From positions 63,949,260 through 64,013,259 of the forward strand of contig CM057005.1 of NCBI GenBank assembly GCA_029891345.1: a DNA stretch of 64,000 nucleotides. Reading direction: 5' to 3'. Position numbers and translations under genes: made by a program. How positions within the stretch are numbered: position 1 is the stretch's first letter; each line of letters opens with the position of its first letter. Positions 12,120-23,170 of this stretch are shown in pieces. The DNA comes from Dryococelus australis. Lineage: Eukaryota; Arthropoda; Insecta; Phasmatodea; Phasmatidae. Under the pieces are notes generated by a model. It saw only the letters and a list, made by a program, of their open reading frames with translations, had not been told where the DNA came from and did not search any database.

Positions 12120-13268
12120 CATATTATTGACGCTATAACAAGTACCTTTCTGTCCCCTTCCATGAAGAAAGTTTATCTGCACCATTGACTCACTCTGCCC
12201 TCTGCATCTACCATAAGTCTTATGTACATGTTGCCTACATCACAGGAGCATGTAGCTCACCTCAAAAGTCTTTACACCACCGTTTTGGAATTCCGTTCTT
12301 ACGGTTCATTGGATGTGTGCCCCAGTAATACTATCCTTTCCCTTTTCCCCGACTTTTTTTTTACCTTCAGTTTAGGTTTACTTTGTAACAAATTAACGAC
12401 TCTAGACAAAATGGGAAGGTTTTCAAATATGTCGAGACCTCCGCGATAATAGAGATTACCACATAGTTCGGAAATAAAATGACCCCGAATGACTACAGCT
12501 GCAGTGATAAATACTTCACTTTGTAGACAAATGAGTGACGTATAAATTGGTTACGCATAAAATGAAACACGACTCATTGCCGCTGTATTAAAAGACTTAA
12601 CCTAGTCGATCAGTACCCTATTCGTAAAGCAAAATTGAAAAAATTTGTTTGGACAAAAGATGCTCGATCTTTTTCCGAACAAAACGAGAATGAATAAATA
12701 AAAAAAACTTAATATAACGCCAATGAAGCTGGATGCATGTTAATTATAAGTAATTCAAACGCGTCAATTGAGGATACGTTAATGATCATTGTCGATGTAT
12801 GCATAAAAAATAACTCATAAATAAAAGTATGACATATAGCACTGAATATTGTAAATACGTTCTAGGAACTTCTGGTTTTACTATGGGGAATACGCAGATA
12901 TTTCATACAATCCTTCAAAATTTACGAACAGCCAAATACCGTTAAGGAAATAGAGTATAATTTTTTTGATGAGCCGTCATTAAAAAATACGTGTATCAAT
13001 AATTTCAATACGAAGCCGCTGGCAAAAGCATGAAAAGAAAAATAGCAAATGTTAAAGTATGAGTTAAAATTAATAAAAGGAAATTCAATATATTATTTTT
13101 GGCTACGGGAAAAATTATAATTCGGCCCTACGAACGATTGTAAAATATCTGTATGTGATCTGTCTGCGCTGCTATTTTGATATATGACATGCACCCCAAA
13201 CTCCTTGGCGGCTTCCATTTCCATTATTATATTACTCTCTCCCCTCTTCACTTACCCAATTTCATGTG
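12120..13268. other. AT-rich unassigned DNA
   Basis: No gene or repeat recognised. Confidence 0.4.
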
Positions 13269-13270
13269 CC

Positions 13271-13494
13271 CCTTTGCCATTCTATAACCGTCTTACCTGC
13301 GTGGTTCACACTGGCATGTAACCTATCCATCTGACTTGCACCGTTTCCACAACACCTTCGCTCGTTTCCCTCTTCCAACGACCCTTTGCCATTCTATAAC
13401 CGTCTCACCTGCGTGGTTCACACTGGCATGTAACCTATCCATCTGACTTGCACCGTTTCCACAACACCTTAGCTCGTTTCCCTCTTCCAACGAC
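13271..13494. repeat. 112-bp unit, two tandem copies
   Basis: The block starting CCTTTGCCATTCTATAACCG recurs exactly 112 bp later with very few changes (for example CGTCTTACC/CGTCTCACC and CACCTTCGC/CACCTTAGC). A partial third start (CGACCCTTTT) follows. On the minus strand each unit holds a donor-like word, CAG|GTAAGA in one copy and CAG|GTGAGA in the other. This is noted without claiming an exon. Confidence 0.9.
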
Positions 13495-13657
13495 CCTTTT
13501 AAATGGTTCTTTGAATCATGTCGGGTGGCTTTACCCCCCCAAACTGTTCGTGACGTTTAAACGTATATGTAAGCCAGTCTCCTGTTAAGTGGCGACCGTG
13601 GTGGACTAATATACGGCAGTTTGTAGGATCTGTGTCTGAGCCGCTGGTGTGGCGAAG

Positions 13658-14442
13658 GTTGAAGTAAAGCATCGGCCTATGGAGCACTGCACCCGACTAT
13701 TCAGGATGAAGTATTCGTAGAAGAGTACCAAAGACACCATGAAAATTGTCAGAAAAGTGCGATTTATGCTGTATATGACAGAAAAATGTATTTATTTTGC
13801 AACATCATAAAATTTTCGCTAAAATATACTTTTTAAATGTAAAAAAAATCGATTAGAATAGTCTGTATTTTGAACAAAATTGAAGCGCATTTACATTCCG
13901 GATGCTTCAGAAAGCAGAATTTGCAAGGAAACCTTCGTCATGAAATATCGTCACAATATTTACTATGATTGTATGTTAAGAAAATTGTTATAATAGTGTA
14001 GAAAATAATTTTTATAATTGATTGTATGTGCGTTCTTCTGTCACACACATTTATGGTTGAAACTGACGTAAATAAAGTTAATTATAAAATTGATAGATAT
14101 ATTATTACTGATTTTATTGCACATATTGCACATTGCATATGATTACGATCATGTCTTCAAGAAGATTTTCTTGTAAATTATGCTTTCCGAAGCATCCCAA
14201 ACGGAAATGCGCATAAATTTTGATGAAAATGTGGACTTTACGGATCAATTAATTTTTACATTTAAAAAGTATATTTTAGTAAAATAATTTATAATTTTGC
14301 AAAATATATACATTCTTCTTTCCTATACAGCATAAATCGCACTTTTCTGACAATTTTCATGTTGTCTGTACTACTTTTTTTATGAGTTCTTCACGTTGTA
14401 TAGTCGGGTGCAGTGCTCCATATGCCGTTGCTTTACTTCAAC
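13658..14442. mobile_element. 785-bp foldback element with ~280-bp arms
   Basis: The left end GTTGAAGTAAAGCATCGGCC and the reverse complement of the right end (GTTGAAGTAAAGCAACGGC) match. Pairing continues inward through GAGCACTGCACCCGACTA, CATGAAAATTGTCAGAAAAG, a TATACTTTTTAAATGTAAA stretch, and as far as AGAATTTGCAAGGAAA (13914-13930) against its complement near 14170. The unpaired centre is AT-rich and non-coding. Arms this long with a small loop are typical of foldback-type or MITE DNA elements. No target duplication was clear. Confidence 0.8.
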
Positions 14443-15678
14443 TATAACTTAAAAAAAAAAACGCAGTCAAAGGTGTTTTTTTTTCGTGTATTAAGCGAGT
14501 AAAGAAAAACATAAATTTACGATATAATGTTGAAAATGTTTTATAATATTGTACTAAATATGTCCACGTGATTATTTTGAAGAGGACTTTTCTGTTGACA
14601 TAGCCATACAGTGTGGACGCCCTGCTGAATTTAATCATATTTTGCGTGATTATATTTTCACTGTTTATCAGCGCGCACTGCCGATATCGAGAGAATCACA
14701 AGCACGTTAGCGGGTGTATCGTAACCATTAATATATTTGTGTGTAGAGGTGTTCATGTGAACCAGCAGACACATTTGTAAACAATCATTGGATTAATTAG
14801 CGTAATGGATATGGCGTCCCTACATTATTCGGCGAGAGTAATACAAGGCCAGGCCATGTGTAATCAGATTATACTGTCGCTTTTATTTTTTTACTACCTC
14901 GAAATATGCATAGTTGTTGATTTACTAAATTGTACTGCGGCTGTCCAAATATGATAAGTACAAAGCACTACTGATTATTTTTTTCCGTATTATAAACATG
15001 TACTGCATAACACATTCGAAATGATAGCTGTGTCTAGTATATTAAATGATTTCCGCACCACAGACTATTTGCTATTTATTGAGCCATTAGTAAAACTACC
15101 ATTGGCATACATTCGATCACTTTATTTATGCATCAAGCTTATTGAAATTGTAACATTTTTACGGACGTAGGTATATTTGTAACTTGCCAATCGCCATTAA
15201 TATTTCCCAAAACTAAGCATCATATTAATGTAATCAATTCAGTGACCAGAAATTTTGAACGTTGCACTTTTGATAGTACATTAAGACATAAGACTACGTT
15301 TCTTATTTCGCTGTCGACATTACTGCGAGTCCGTTAAGAGGACTATTAGCTGCACGTCCAAGGTCAAGAAACGAGGGAGCGATACGGGCGACACTAACAC
15401 GCACTCCTAGCGTCTCATCGCTCCTACGCGCAAGGCATGCAGTGTTTCCGTCATGTTGCTGTACTGTGTAAATTTATCTGCAACAGTGGGACTTTATTAC
15501 ACGCGATGAAAGCCAGGCCCGGAAACAGCTGGGAGAATTGGTGATGCAACAACCGATTGTAATTTTTCCCATTTGGCGTACGCATCTGTGTACTTTCGTC
15601 AGGTGTTGTAACCATAGTTAAGTAGTTTTTTATTGTTGTAGGGGTAAGAATCTATGATATACTACTATGCAATCAATT
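14443..15678. other. AT-rich unassigned DNA
   Basis: No domain or repeat recognised. If the exon-like units just to the right belong to a minus-strand gene, this interval would be its first intron. Nothing in the sequence proves that. Confidence 0.35.
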
Positions 15679-15727
15679 GCAATTACACGTCACCAAAGGA
15701 AAAACACTTTATTATTTAGCAACTTAC

Positions 15728-15777
15728 CTGTTGATATTCGTCATACTGCTACTCAAATTCCCGCTAAGATCAGCCAT
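15728..15777 (-). CDS. Candidate first coding exon, array copy nearest the downstream intron
   Basis: On the minus strand an ATG at 15777 (context AGCATGG, with a favourable +4 G) opens 16 codons reading MADLSGNLSSSMTNIN. The frame then reaches AG|GTAAGT at 15728/15727, a textbook 5' splice site. No downstream exon was identified, and I do not recognise the peptide. It could be a real gene's first exon, with the rest of the gene at lower coordinates or outside the window, or a chance frame in a repeat. Confidence 0.35.
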
Positions 15778-15858
15778 GCTATCGCACTGGTTTGTTAGGT
15801 TTATAAAATCCAATTACACGTCACCAAAGGAAAAACACTTTATTATTTAGCAACTTAC

Positions 15859-15908
15859 CTGTTGATATTCGTCATACTGCTACTCAAATTCCCGCTAAGA
15901 TCAGCCAT
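15859..15908 (-). CDS. Candidate first coding exon, second array copy
   Basis: Same 16-codon frame and AG|GTAAGT donor as the copy 131 bp to the left. If transcribed, this copy could act as an alternative first exon or be skipped. Confidence 0.3.
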
Positions 15909-15989
15909 GCTATCGCACTGGTTTGTTAGGTTTATAAAATCCAATTACACGTCACCAAAGGAAAAACACTTTATTATTTAGCAACTTAC

Positions 15990-16039
15990 CTGTTGATATT
16001 CGTCATACTGCTACTCAAATTCCCGCTAAGATCAGCCAT
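15990..16039 (-). CDS. Candidate first coding exon, third array copy
   Basis: Same frame and donor again, at the upstream (minus-strand 5') side of the array. The region beyond 16080 shows no clear TATA box or CpG-rich promoter for the minus strand. Confidence 0.3.
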
Positions 16040-16080
16040 GCTATCGCACTGGTTTGTTAGGTTTATAAAATCCAATTACA

Positions 16081-17655
16081 GTAAAGCATAGAAGAAATGC
16101 CGTTCTGAAAGTTTAGTTTGAATTAACGCCGATAGGAACAACTTTAGACGCCGTATACCTAATGAAAAGCTAAATATATTCAAAACTAACTTGTTCAACT
16201 GTGTACTAAGCTCATCAGGATAGTGTCTCCTTTCGTATTGAAGACAGTAATATTTCTTTGGGGTTTAAGAAACGTTCCAATAAATCTTCTGTGACTTTGT
16301 ATTTAATTAACAACGCCCTCCTGGCTGGACTTTTCTAAGGACAGCCTAGCAGAGGACTGGCCCCAGAACGTGGCTTCATTAAAAAAAAATTGTATGTCGG
16401 CACATGTATGCTCTGAGAGAGGGCGGAGCATAAAACGATGCAATACGTCTAGCCTGAGGAAGCTAACGCGTATGTTTGGAAAGCACTTGAAAGGAGGGAT
16501 ATAAGCTCGCTCGCCTAAAGTGGCAGCTATTAAAGCGCGAGCTTGATATTGAAAGCTTGGTGACGTCTGCTGAAAATAAAAATAAAAGGACGTATAGCCC
16601 GTGTGCTTGCGACCTCACGGGGAATTATCGCTTTAAAATTTTATGCTTGCTTCAGGCAGTCAGGTACCCATTAAGGAATTTCATAGCTTGCAAAAATATT
16701 ACGAGCATAAATACGTGCCAGAAAGTGATTTCGCAAAAATGACACTTGATATTTTCCTGCGGCACATAATATAATATCAGAGGTATACAACATGAGGACA
16801 CTATACTGGAAAATAATAGCAAAGTAATTTTCAGTTTAGAGCTTGCGTATAAATTCTTTAGCATGAGTTTAATTTAAAAAAAAATAGTATCGTCTACATC
16901 GTGAGGTAAGGAATTCCTCATAAATTAAACATTCATAGCATCAGGTACTGTAAAATAAAATTAAGTAAGCCAGTTTAAATAAGATTTTTTAAATTGTGTG
17001 AACCGTGGATGTGTTTAAAAATTGCTGCATTTACAATAGTCTCAGATTGTGATAGTGTCTGAATATTGTGCATGTATCTGCAAGGCACATAAATGTACAC
17101 ATGTCAATTTTATTCTGGCAAAGTGTAACAGCGTGATACAAACAAATACGTTACCAGTTACCTCTTCAATATATAAATTGGTTAAACCATTTTAGTGCTG
17201 CAGTGTAATAACATTTTATTTACAAATGGCAAGAGAACATTTTAAATGTGTAATAAAAAAGTTAAAATTTTAACTAAATATGAAACTTTGAAAACACTTA
17301 TCATGGTAGACATATATTTTGTCTTTAGTTAAATCTAAACAAATGCTCTTGAATCAAGCCACTTCACTGTATAACATTTTTTTTAACGCGTAAAACAACA
17401 ACAAAATAACACCATTACCGCTCTGAAAGTAAAAATTATATGCTTGTTTATCAGTACACTCATTGCCAAAAATAGTAGCACCCACGAAGAAGTAGCTTAC
17501 AGGAATTAAACCTGGTGGGTAAGTTTGACAATGTGATTAATGGAGATGATCCACATTTCACATCGCTGTACCTGTCCGACTGTAGATAAGATCGTCCCAG
17601 TGTTCATGCACTGTAACACGTTCTGTGATGTTAGTAGTGACCCTTCAAGGTGGAG
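16081..17655. other. Unassigned DNA; possible Tc1 5' flank at the right edge
   Basis: No recognised gene. The last ~150 bp before the SINE (from about 17520) are less AT-rich and may be the 5' non-coding part of the Tc1-like element whose transposase starts just after the SINE. No terminal inverted repeat could be confirmed. Confidence 0.3.
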
Positions 17656-17664
17656 TGTGCCTTG

Positions 17665-17935
17665 TAATGAGTGAGTGAGTGAGTGAGTGAAGAGATTTGG
17701 ACAGCTCTTAACATCGAAGTCTTGAGAGCAGATGAGGGTGATTGTGGAGAGTATGGAGCAGCGCCGGAATGGAAGGGTGGGGAAACGGGAGATCCCCGAG
17801 AAAACCCCCAACCAACGGCATCGTCCGGCACGATTCCCACATGCAAAAATCCGGGGTGACCGCGGCCGGGGATTGAACCCTAATCGCCTTGGTGGGAGGC
17901 GAGCAGGCTAACCGCGCAGTAACCACGGCCCCGAA
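17665..17935 (-). mobile_element. tRNA-derived SINE, copy 3, inside the Tc1 relic
   Basis: A full-length minus-strand copy. The (GAGT)n tail is at 17668-17690, the GGACAGCTCTTAACATCGAAG body word follows, and the tRNA-like head ends in GCGCAGTAACCACGGCCCC at the right. It is flanked by the target duplication TGTGCCTTG at 17656-17664 and 17936-17944. The right flank continues directly into a Tc1 transposase frame, so the SINE landed in or just upstream of that gene. Confidence 0.93.
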
Positions 17936-17944
17936 TGTGCCTTG

Positions 17945-18074
17945 GAGGCGAGTTCGACAGCACTTCGAACAATTGGACGCATTCGAGAGGGGTCGCATCG
18001 TAGGGATGGAGGAAGCGGGAAGGTCGTTTCGCCATGTTGCGTGCCATACCGGTCGTGCGGATTGTTCCGATATG
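17945..18074 (+). pseudogene. Tc1-like transposase relic, N-terminal HTH part
   Basis: The plus frame reads through the well-known Tc1 paired-type helix-turn-helix start: an FERGRIVGMEEAGRSFRHVA stretch and then HTGRADCSDM. Family members continue from here with a CW..W block, but in this copy the frame ends at TGA right after ATG. The expected continuation is found only at 18668, past a 593-bp interruption. The encoded enzyme would bind transposon ends and cut and paste DNA; this copy is dead. Confidence 0.85.
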
Positions 18075-18667
18075 TGAACATGCCTTAATTCGACGGCCTG
18101 CCTGAACACTCCATCACACACGAGTGGTAATCAGGACCGCCAGTTGCCGCAATCGGGACTCGTATTGCCCAAACCCCGGTAAGCAGGAATCCCCTCTACC
18201 AGCCAGGGAATCAAGCCATGTTGCGTTATGCCACGCCGAAATGAGGGCAATGTTGAGAGGCGGGAGACATTTTTCTCCATGTGACACCGACCGAGATGGA
18301 CGTCCCAAGAGGCCTGCTGTGCCAACCGCAGCATCTCTGCAATACTTTATCAGCCTCCGGTTATTTCTCAAGGTGGGACAAGTACAATATACTAACGTGA
18401 CTCTCAATACGGTAGTTGTAGTAAACTTAAAAATGCTCCCCGACCATATATTTTGTGCAATGTCCGGATGTTTAATTATATAACCATAATAACTTTCTTA
18501 TATTAATTTCCCCCACATTGCTCTACCAACATGAGATCCCCCCAACCTTGACAAGAACAATATAAACTAAGTATAACAGTGATGTCTCTTGACTTCCCTT
18601 CATGAACTGTCCTTCTTGATCTGCTTGAACTACAACAGGAGTATAACAGGATATTACCATAGCACTC
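18075..18667. other. 593-bp insertion of unknown type within Tc1 transposase
   Basis: It sits between the two halves of the HTH region (SDM | CWRQRMEEG). Its left half (to about 18400) is GC-richer and holds a 119-codon open frame at 18124-18483 that resembles no family known to me. Its right half is AT-rich. No inverted ends or target duplication are evident. It may be a further mobile insertion or a rearranged duplicate. Confidence 0.5.
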
Positions 18668-19271
18668 TGTTGGCGCCAGCGGATGGAGGAAGGCTCGCAC
18701 AGACGACACGCGAGATCTGGGAGACCGTCACGAACCACGCCTAAGGAAGAACCAACAGGTTGCCCAACATGCACGAGTGCGCTAACGGCCACGATGGCCG
18801 ACATTCAGCGAGCAGCGATGCCCACCTTTCAGCAGCCCGTGGGTACCAGTACCGTTGACAGACGGATGCACGAAGCAGGACCGTCAACGACGATTTGCCC
18901 TTTAAACAACATCGACGTCGCCACAGACTACAGTGGCGTCGTGGCCGACTGCCATGGTGGCCATGCAGAATGGGAACAGGTAGTCTTCATTGACGTGTCC
19001 TGCTTTCGTCTTGGTGACGACGGGCAACGCATCCGTGTGCGGGGGCGATGTGGGCAGCTCCAAAATGAACGGTTTGTTGTCACGAGTCTAGACGGCCTGG
19101 TGTCGTGGTGAGGGATGCGATTTCGGATAGTGCCCCTTCACCGTTGGTCTACATCACGGGCGCCTTTGACAGCCCAGAGATATATTCATGAAATTCTGCA
19201 ACCGGTGAGCTCTTATGTTTGTGAACGCACAAGCCAGTGCTCTATTCCAACAGGACAAAGCTCGTTTCGTG
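18668..19271 (+). pseudogene. Tc1-like transposase relic, linker and catalytic core
   Basis: It resumes with CWRQRMEEGSHRRHARSGRP followed by a TTPKE word, the end of the HTH region and the GRPR-like AT-hook typical of Tc1 transposases. It continues with a STVDRRMHEAG word (second HTH end) and WEQVVFIDVSCFRLGDDGQR. The catalytic first Asp is kept (VVFID), but the usual DES is DVS. After a stop and frame changes the second Asp motif survives as a QQDKARF word at about 19250. A SINE then cuts the gene at TTCGTG (19266-19271). Confidence 0.88.
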
Positions 19272-19300
19272 CGGAGGCCGCGGTGGCGTAGTGGTTAGAC
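19272..19300 (+). mobile_element. tRNA-derived SINE, copy 4, 5' part
   Basis: The head GGAGGCCGCGGTGGCGTAGTGGTTAGAC matches the start and A box of the family and then stops abruptly at the T-tract of the LINE. The rest of this SINE resumes at 24848. The SINE as a whole is bounded by a TTCGTG target duplication (19266-19271 and 25080-25085). Confidence 0.88.
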
Positions 19301-20559
19301 TTTTTTTATATTTATTTCAGTAACGCTACTTAGCAGCACAGCCATCCAGGGTGTTCAATTCTATAATGACTACTACAATTTAACAAATAGTATATAAATT
19401 ATATAAATTGACATTTTTGTATGGGAGGACGGCTATTCGTCTGGGCGCCCGTAATTTAAGCTACAAATTGTATTTCTATTCAAAAGCATCATTCACACTT
19501 CCTAGAAAGGTGGTGAGCTATTCTGCCCAGACTGAGACAGCTCCCCGACGGGTATCCTTTAAGCCGCCCCCCGTTTTGCCACCTCCACCGGCACAAACCA
19601 AGGACCGATATTACCACGAATCCGCCCGTGCGACCAGACGCCGTCGGACCCGCACACAGCTAACTAGCCTTTCGGCCGGTCCGTCATGGCACCCAACGGT
19701 CGAATGGCCCCGCCCACGAACCCGAATGCTATTCTATTTTGTTATTTTTTCCCTTGACCACCGTTCTGCTCCAACCTAAGCATCATCCAGGACATCGAAG
19801 TACCCCTTCTGGACACCCAGGCCTTCGTTTCCCGGCGGACGAGGGAATGGAGCTCCGCTCCTGCGAGCCCCTCCCCCCCCCCACTTTTTTTTTTACACAG
19901 AAACATACAAAGACATCAACCAACATATTATCACAAATCACATGTTTCCCTCATTTAGATTTTCTTCTCCGCAGATCCTTCTGTTCTTCTTTCAACCATT
20001 TCAGATCTTGTCTTTCTTCTTCTATTTATTGCTGCTTCTGCTCCTCCTTTTCTCTCTTCTGTTGTTCTTCTACTTTCCTTCTCTGTTCTCCTCCCCATTT
20101 TCTTTCCTCTTCTTTTTCTACTCTTCCTCCTTCATGTTATTCTATTTTTCTCCATATTTCCTTCAATTCTTCTTGCATTCATCTCGGATCTTGTGTTATT
20201 CTTTATAACTTTTTCGTGTTTGGAGATTTTCAATTACTAATTTTTTACTGAAAATTCTGTTTCATATCTAAAAGAGAGAGTTATTTATAATTTTTATTTA
20301 ATTTAAACGATAAAACACTAGACAAACACAAACACTCACTCAATAATTCCCTTAGTTCCATCACACACTCATCCGCTCCATAGACTACTCAATTAAATCA
20401 TCATTCTTAATTCTTACCAAATCATATATTTTACGGTTACTTTCATTTATTATTTCTACAGTTTCCTTGTCATATACTACGTTTTTGTAAAGGTAATTTG
20501 TCATTAAAAGGTTTTAATTTCTGTTCTAATTATTTCCTTTCTTCTTTAAACATGTCTGT

Positions 20560-22730
20560 CGCACAAGTACAGAATATGGTATACCGTCTGATCTCCCCTT
20601 TCACATTGACAACTGTCATCTTCTATTTTGTTTATTTTAGCTAAATATTCTTTAATTATACAGTGTCCCATTATTACATCCAACACACTATTATTTATAT
20701 TGATTTTACGTTCGTACCATTGTTGTATATTTTTAATATAATTTTTAGTATTTAGGCCGGTTTCTGTTACATTGTACTCGGTTTGCTCATTTATAACACT
20801 TAGTTTATAGATTTCTTTCTTTAATTCTTTTGAACTAATAGGTTGATTTTTTTTTCAATCCAAATATTATTGTGCTCTACTATCTTATTATATGTATTTC
20901 CGTTGTATCCTATTTCGTCTACTTCATTTTTGATTTGGTATAACATATTCCTATCTTTTATTCTATAGTCTATTGGAATTTCCTTACTAACAGTTATCGA
21001 GGATACATATGATGATTTTGGTGTTAACTTCATTATTTTTATCAATACATATCTTTGTGATGCTCTTAGTATTCTTTTAATGTGTGTATTTTCAATTTTA
21101 TTTTTGTAACAAGTGCTAGTATATTGTATAATATTACGGTATAATGCCTGATATATTACTGTCTTATTTTTATTATTATAATTTTTGCTATTCCATACCG
21201 TTTGTTTTAGTTTTAAAAATATATTCTTAATTTTTCGGTTATATATTTAACATGTGGGACAAAACTTAATCTATTATCCAAAATAATGCCCAAGTATACT
21301 ATTTCCTTTTTAACTTTTATCGTTTGTTTGTCATACTTTATCACTGGAGGTCTTTTATCTAATTTTCCTTTTAAGATTACGGCAACTGGTTTCTCTACTG
21401 ATAATTAAAGGTTTTTTCTTTTTCACCCATATTAAAATTTTATACATTATTTTTCGTGTCCAGTCTTCTATTTCCTTTCTTGTATTACCTCCTATCAAAA
21501 TTATGCCAGAACTTTTAAATCCTTATTATTGTTTTGTACTATGTAATCATTTATTACTAAGTTCCATAAACTTGGCCCTATTACTGATCCTTGTGGACAG
21601 CCGCGATTTATTTCCCTTTTTAACGTTATCTGATTATCTTGTACTATTATGTTCCTGGCATTAAAATAGTCCCATAAAATTTCTTTCCATTTTTTCCCTA
21701 TTGGTATTTTATTAATCTGTACTTTAATGTCTTTCCATTTCACTGTTGAAAATTCATTGCTTATGTCTATTGAAATGCCAATCAAATATTTTTTTGTAAT
21801 TGTTTCTATTAAATTTAATACCTTATTTATTGCCTGTTCGGTAGATTTTTTTCTCTAAATCCAGATTGGTTATCGTGAAGCTTTTTTTTCTATTTCTGAT
21901 TTAATTTTACTGTATATTATCCTTTCGTATATTTTGTCCAATGTTGATAGGGGACATATTGGTCTGTAGGATGAAACCTCTGTTTTTAATTTATTCTTAC
22001 TTTTGTACAAAAATACTATCTTTCCTGTTTTCCATATTTCCGGATATCTGCTTAATGTATAGCATTTATTTATAATTTTTGTTAGTATCGATTTAATTGT
22101 TTCCCAACTTTTATTTATTACTTCGATTGTTATCCGATCTATTCCCGGTGCTTTTTTAACACTGCATCTTTTTATTGCATTTTGAATATTTCCTTCTTTA
22201 ATTTCTTCAGATTATTTTTCTTTTCTTCTTCCAGAGTATGTATTTCTATTTCTTCTTCTGTTCCTTCAAGATTAAGTAGTAGTTTGTCCATCATAACTTT
22301 ATGTTTCCTTAATTATTGTTGTGTATATTCTCCCAATTTTTATGCTACTGATGGTTTCTTTTTCCCTCAACTTCTTCCTTGCCAGTTTATCTACTAAATT
22401 CTATGGTCCCTTTCTCGCTTCTTCTTTAACAAATTCAATCCATTTATTATTCATGATTGTCGTGATTAACTTTTTATATTCCCGTCTCATTTCTTTGTAA
22501 TCTTCCTTATAAATCAATTTTGCATTACATTCACAACAGCTCCTATATTTCCTGTGTTTATTTGTTACTTTATTTCTCATTATCTTTAGTTCGATATTCC
22601 TCCGCAAATTTATGTTTATATTTTTAGTTATATTTGTTGTTTCTTGTTTATCACATATGTTAACTATTGCTTCCTGGAATGTATTTGTTTCTTCAATTGT
22701 ATCATCTTCCATTGTCATCTATCATCTTAA
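20560..22730 (-). pseudogene. LINE ORF2 relic: reverse transcriptase and C-terminal finger
   Basis: The minus-strand frames, broken by several shifts, give first a linker (22718-22401). The RT entry motif is KAPGIDRIT (about 22165-22135), then YRPICPLSTLDKIYERII (about 21990-21930), NQSGFREK, ISIDISNEFSTV, and the strongly diagnostic GCPQGSVIGPSLWNLVIND (about 21610-21550). The catalytic YADD box that should follow is missing: the frame runs DLKVLA and then breaks at 21501, resuming as IILIGGNTRKE. The thumb region gives VYLGIILD. Near 20620-20560 a CQCERGD..VYHILYLC finger (C-x-C-x8-H-x4-C) marks the C-terminus, as in R1/jockey-type elements. The enzyme would copy element RNA at a nicked target; this copy cannot. 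Confidence 0.9.
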
Positions 22731-22789
22731 CGACGTTTTTTTAACTTTTCATTGACATTTCCCTAGTTAGTAACTTTTAAATGCAATCT

Positions 22790-22990
22790 TTTCTCTATTT
22801 AGATTTCGTTTTGAGTTCCAGTTTCTATCTCAAAATTTATTTTGTTATGATAGCTTATACTATGGTTTACTATCCAATTTCTAGTTTTTCCTTTGATATC
22901 TTTTGTAGTTATAGTTAAATCAATATTCTCTTGTCCGTTGATGCTGTCAAATGTATATAAATTACCTTCTTCGTTACAAATTACCCAATT
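22790..22990 (-). pseudogene. LINE endonuclease C-terminal remnant (EEP/APE type)
   Basis: The minus frame reads a GNLYTFDSINGQENIDLTI word, then NWIV and HSISYHN. This is the last third of an APE-like LINE endonuclease, where the family has IDLT...SDHN. The catalytic SDH is SYH here, so the nuclease would be dead. The N-terminal two thirds cannot fit between this block and the ORF1 remnant 180 bp upstream. Confidence 0.8.
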
Positions 22991-23170
22991 GTTTTTGTTT
23001 ATTATTTCAATTACCTCTTCTCCTCTTGTGTCTTATATTTTTGAATACCATAGTCCATATTTCATGTATAAGTCACCTGTCCTTATGCATTTGTTCTGGC
23101 TTTGTTATAGTTTTGACTAGTTCCATTTTCTTTTTCCTAATCCAATAATTGTTTTCTTCTTCTTGTTATC

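Larger units (their letters stand above)
15680..16080 (-). repeat. 131-bp unit, three near-identical tandem copies
   Basis: The word CAATTACACGTCACCAAAGG starts at 15680, 15811 and 15942. The array ends at a fourth partial start (CAATTACA) at 16073. I saw no differences between the three units apart from array edges, so the duplication is either very young or an assembly artefact. Each unit contains an ATG frame with a splice donor on the minus strand, listed separately. Confidence 0.95.

Noticed and set aside
15680..16080. CRISPR array or satellite centromere
   Set aside because: Three adjacent 131-bp units with no spacers; too few copies for a satellite block.
18124..18483. 119-codon frame as a host gene
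   Set aside because: It lies inside an insertion in the Tc1 gene, has no recognised domain, and the surrounding boundaries are those of an inserted fragment.
19739..20251. 170-residue plus frame rich in Ser, Phe and Cys
   Set aside because: It is the antisense of the Glu/Lys-rich tail of the minus-strand LINE.
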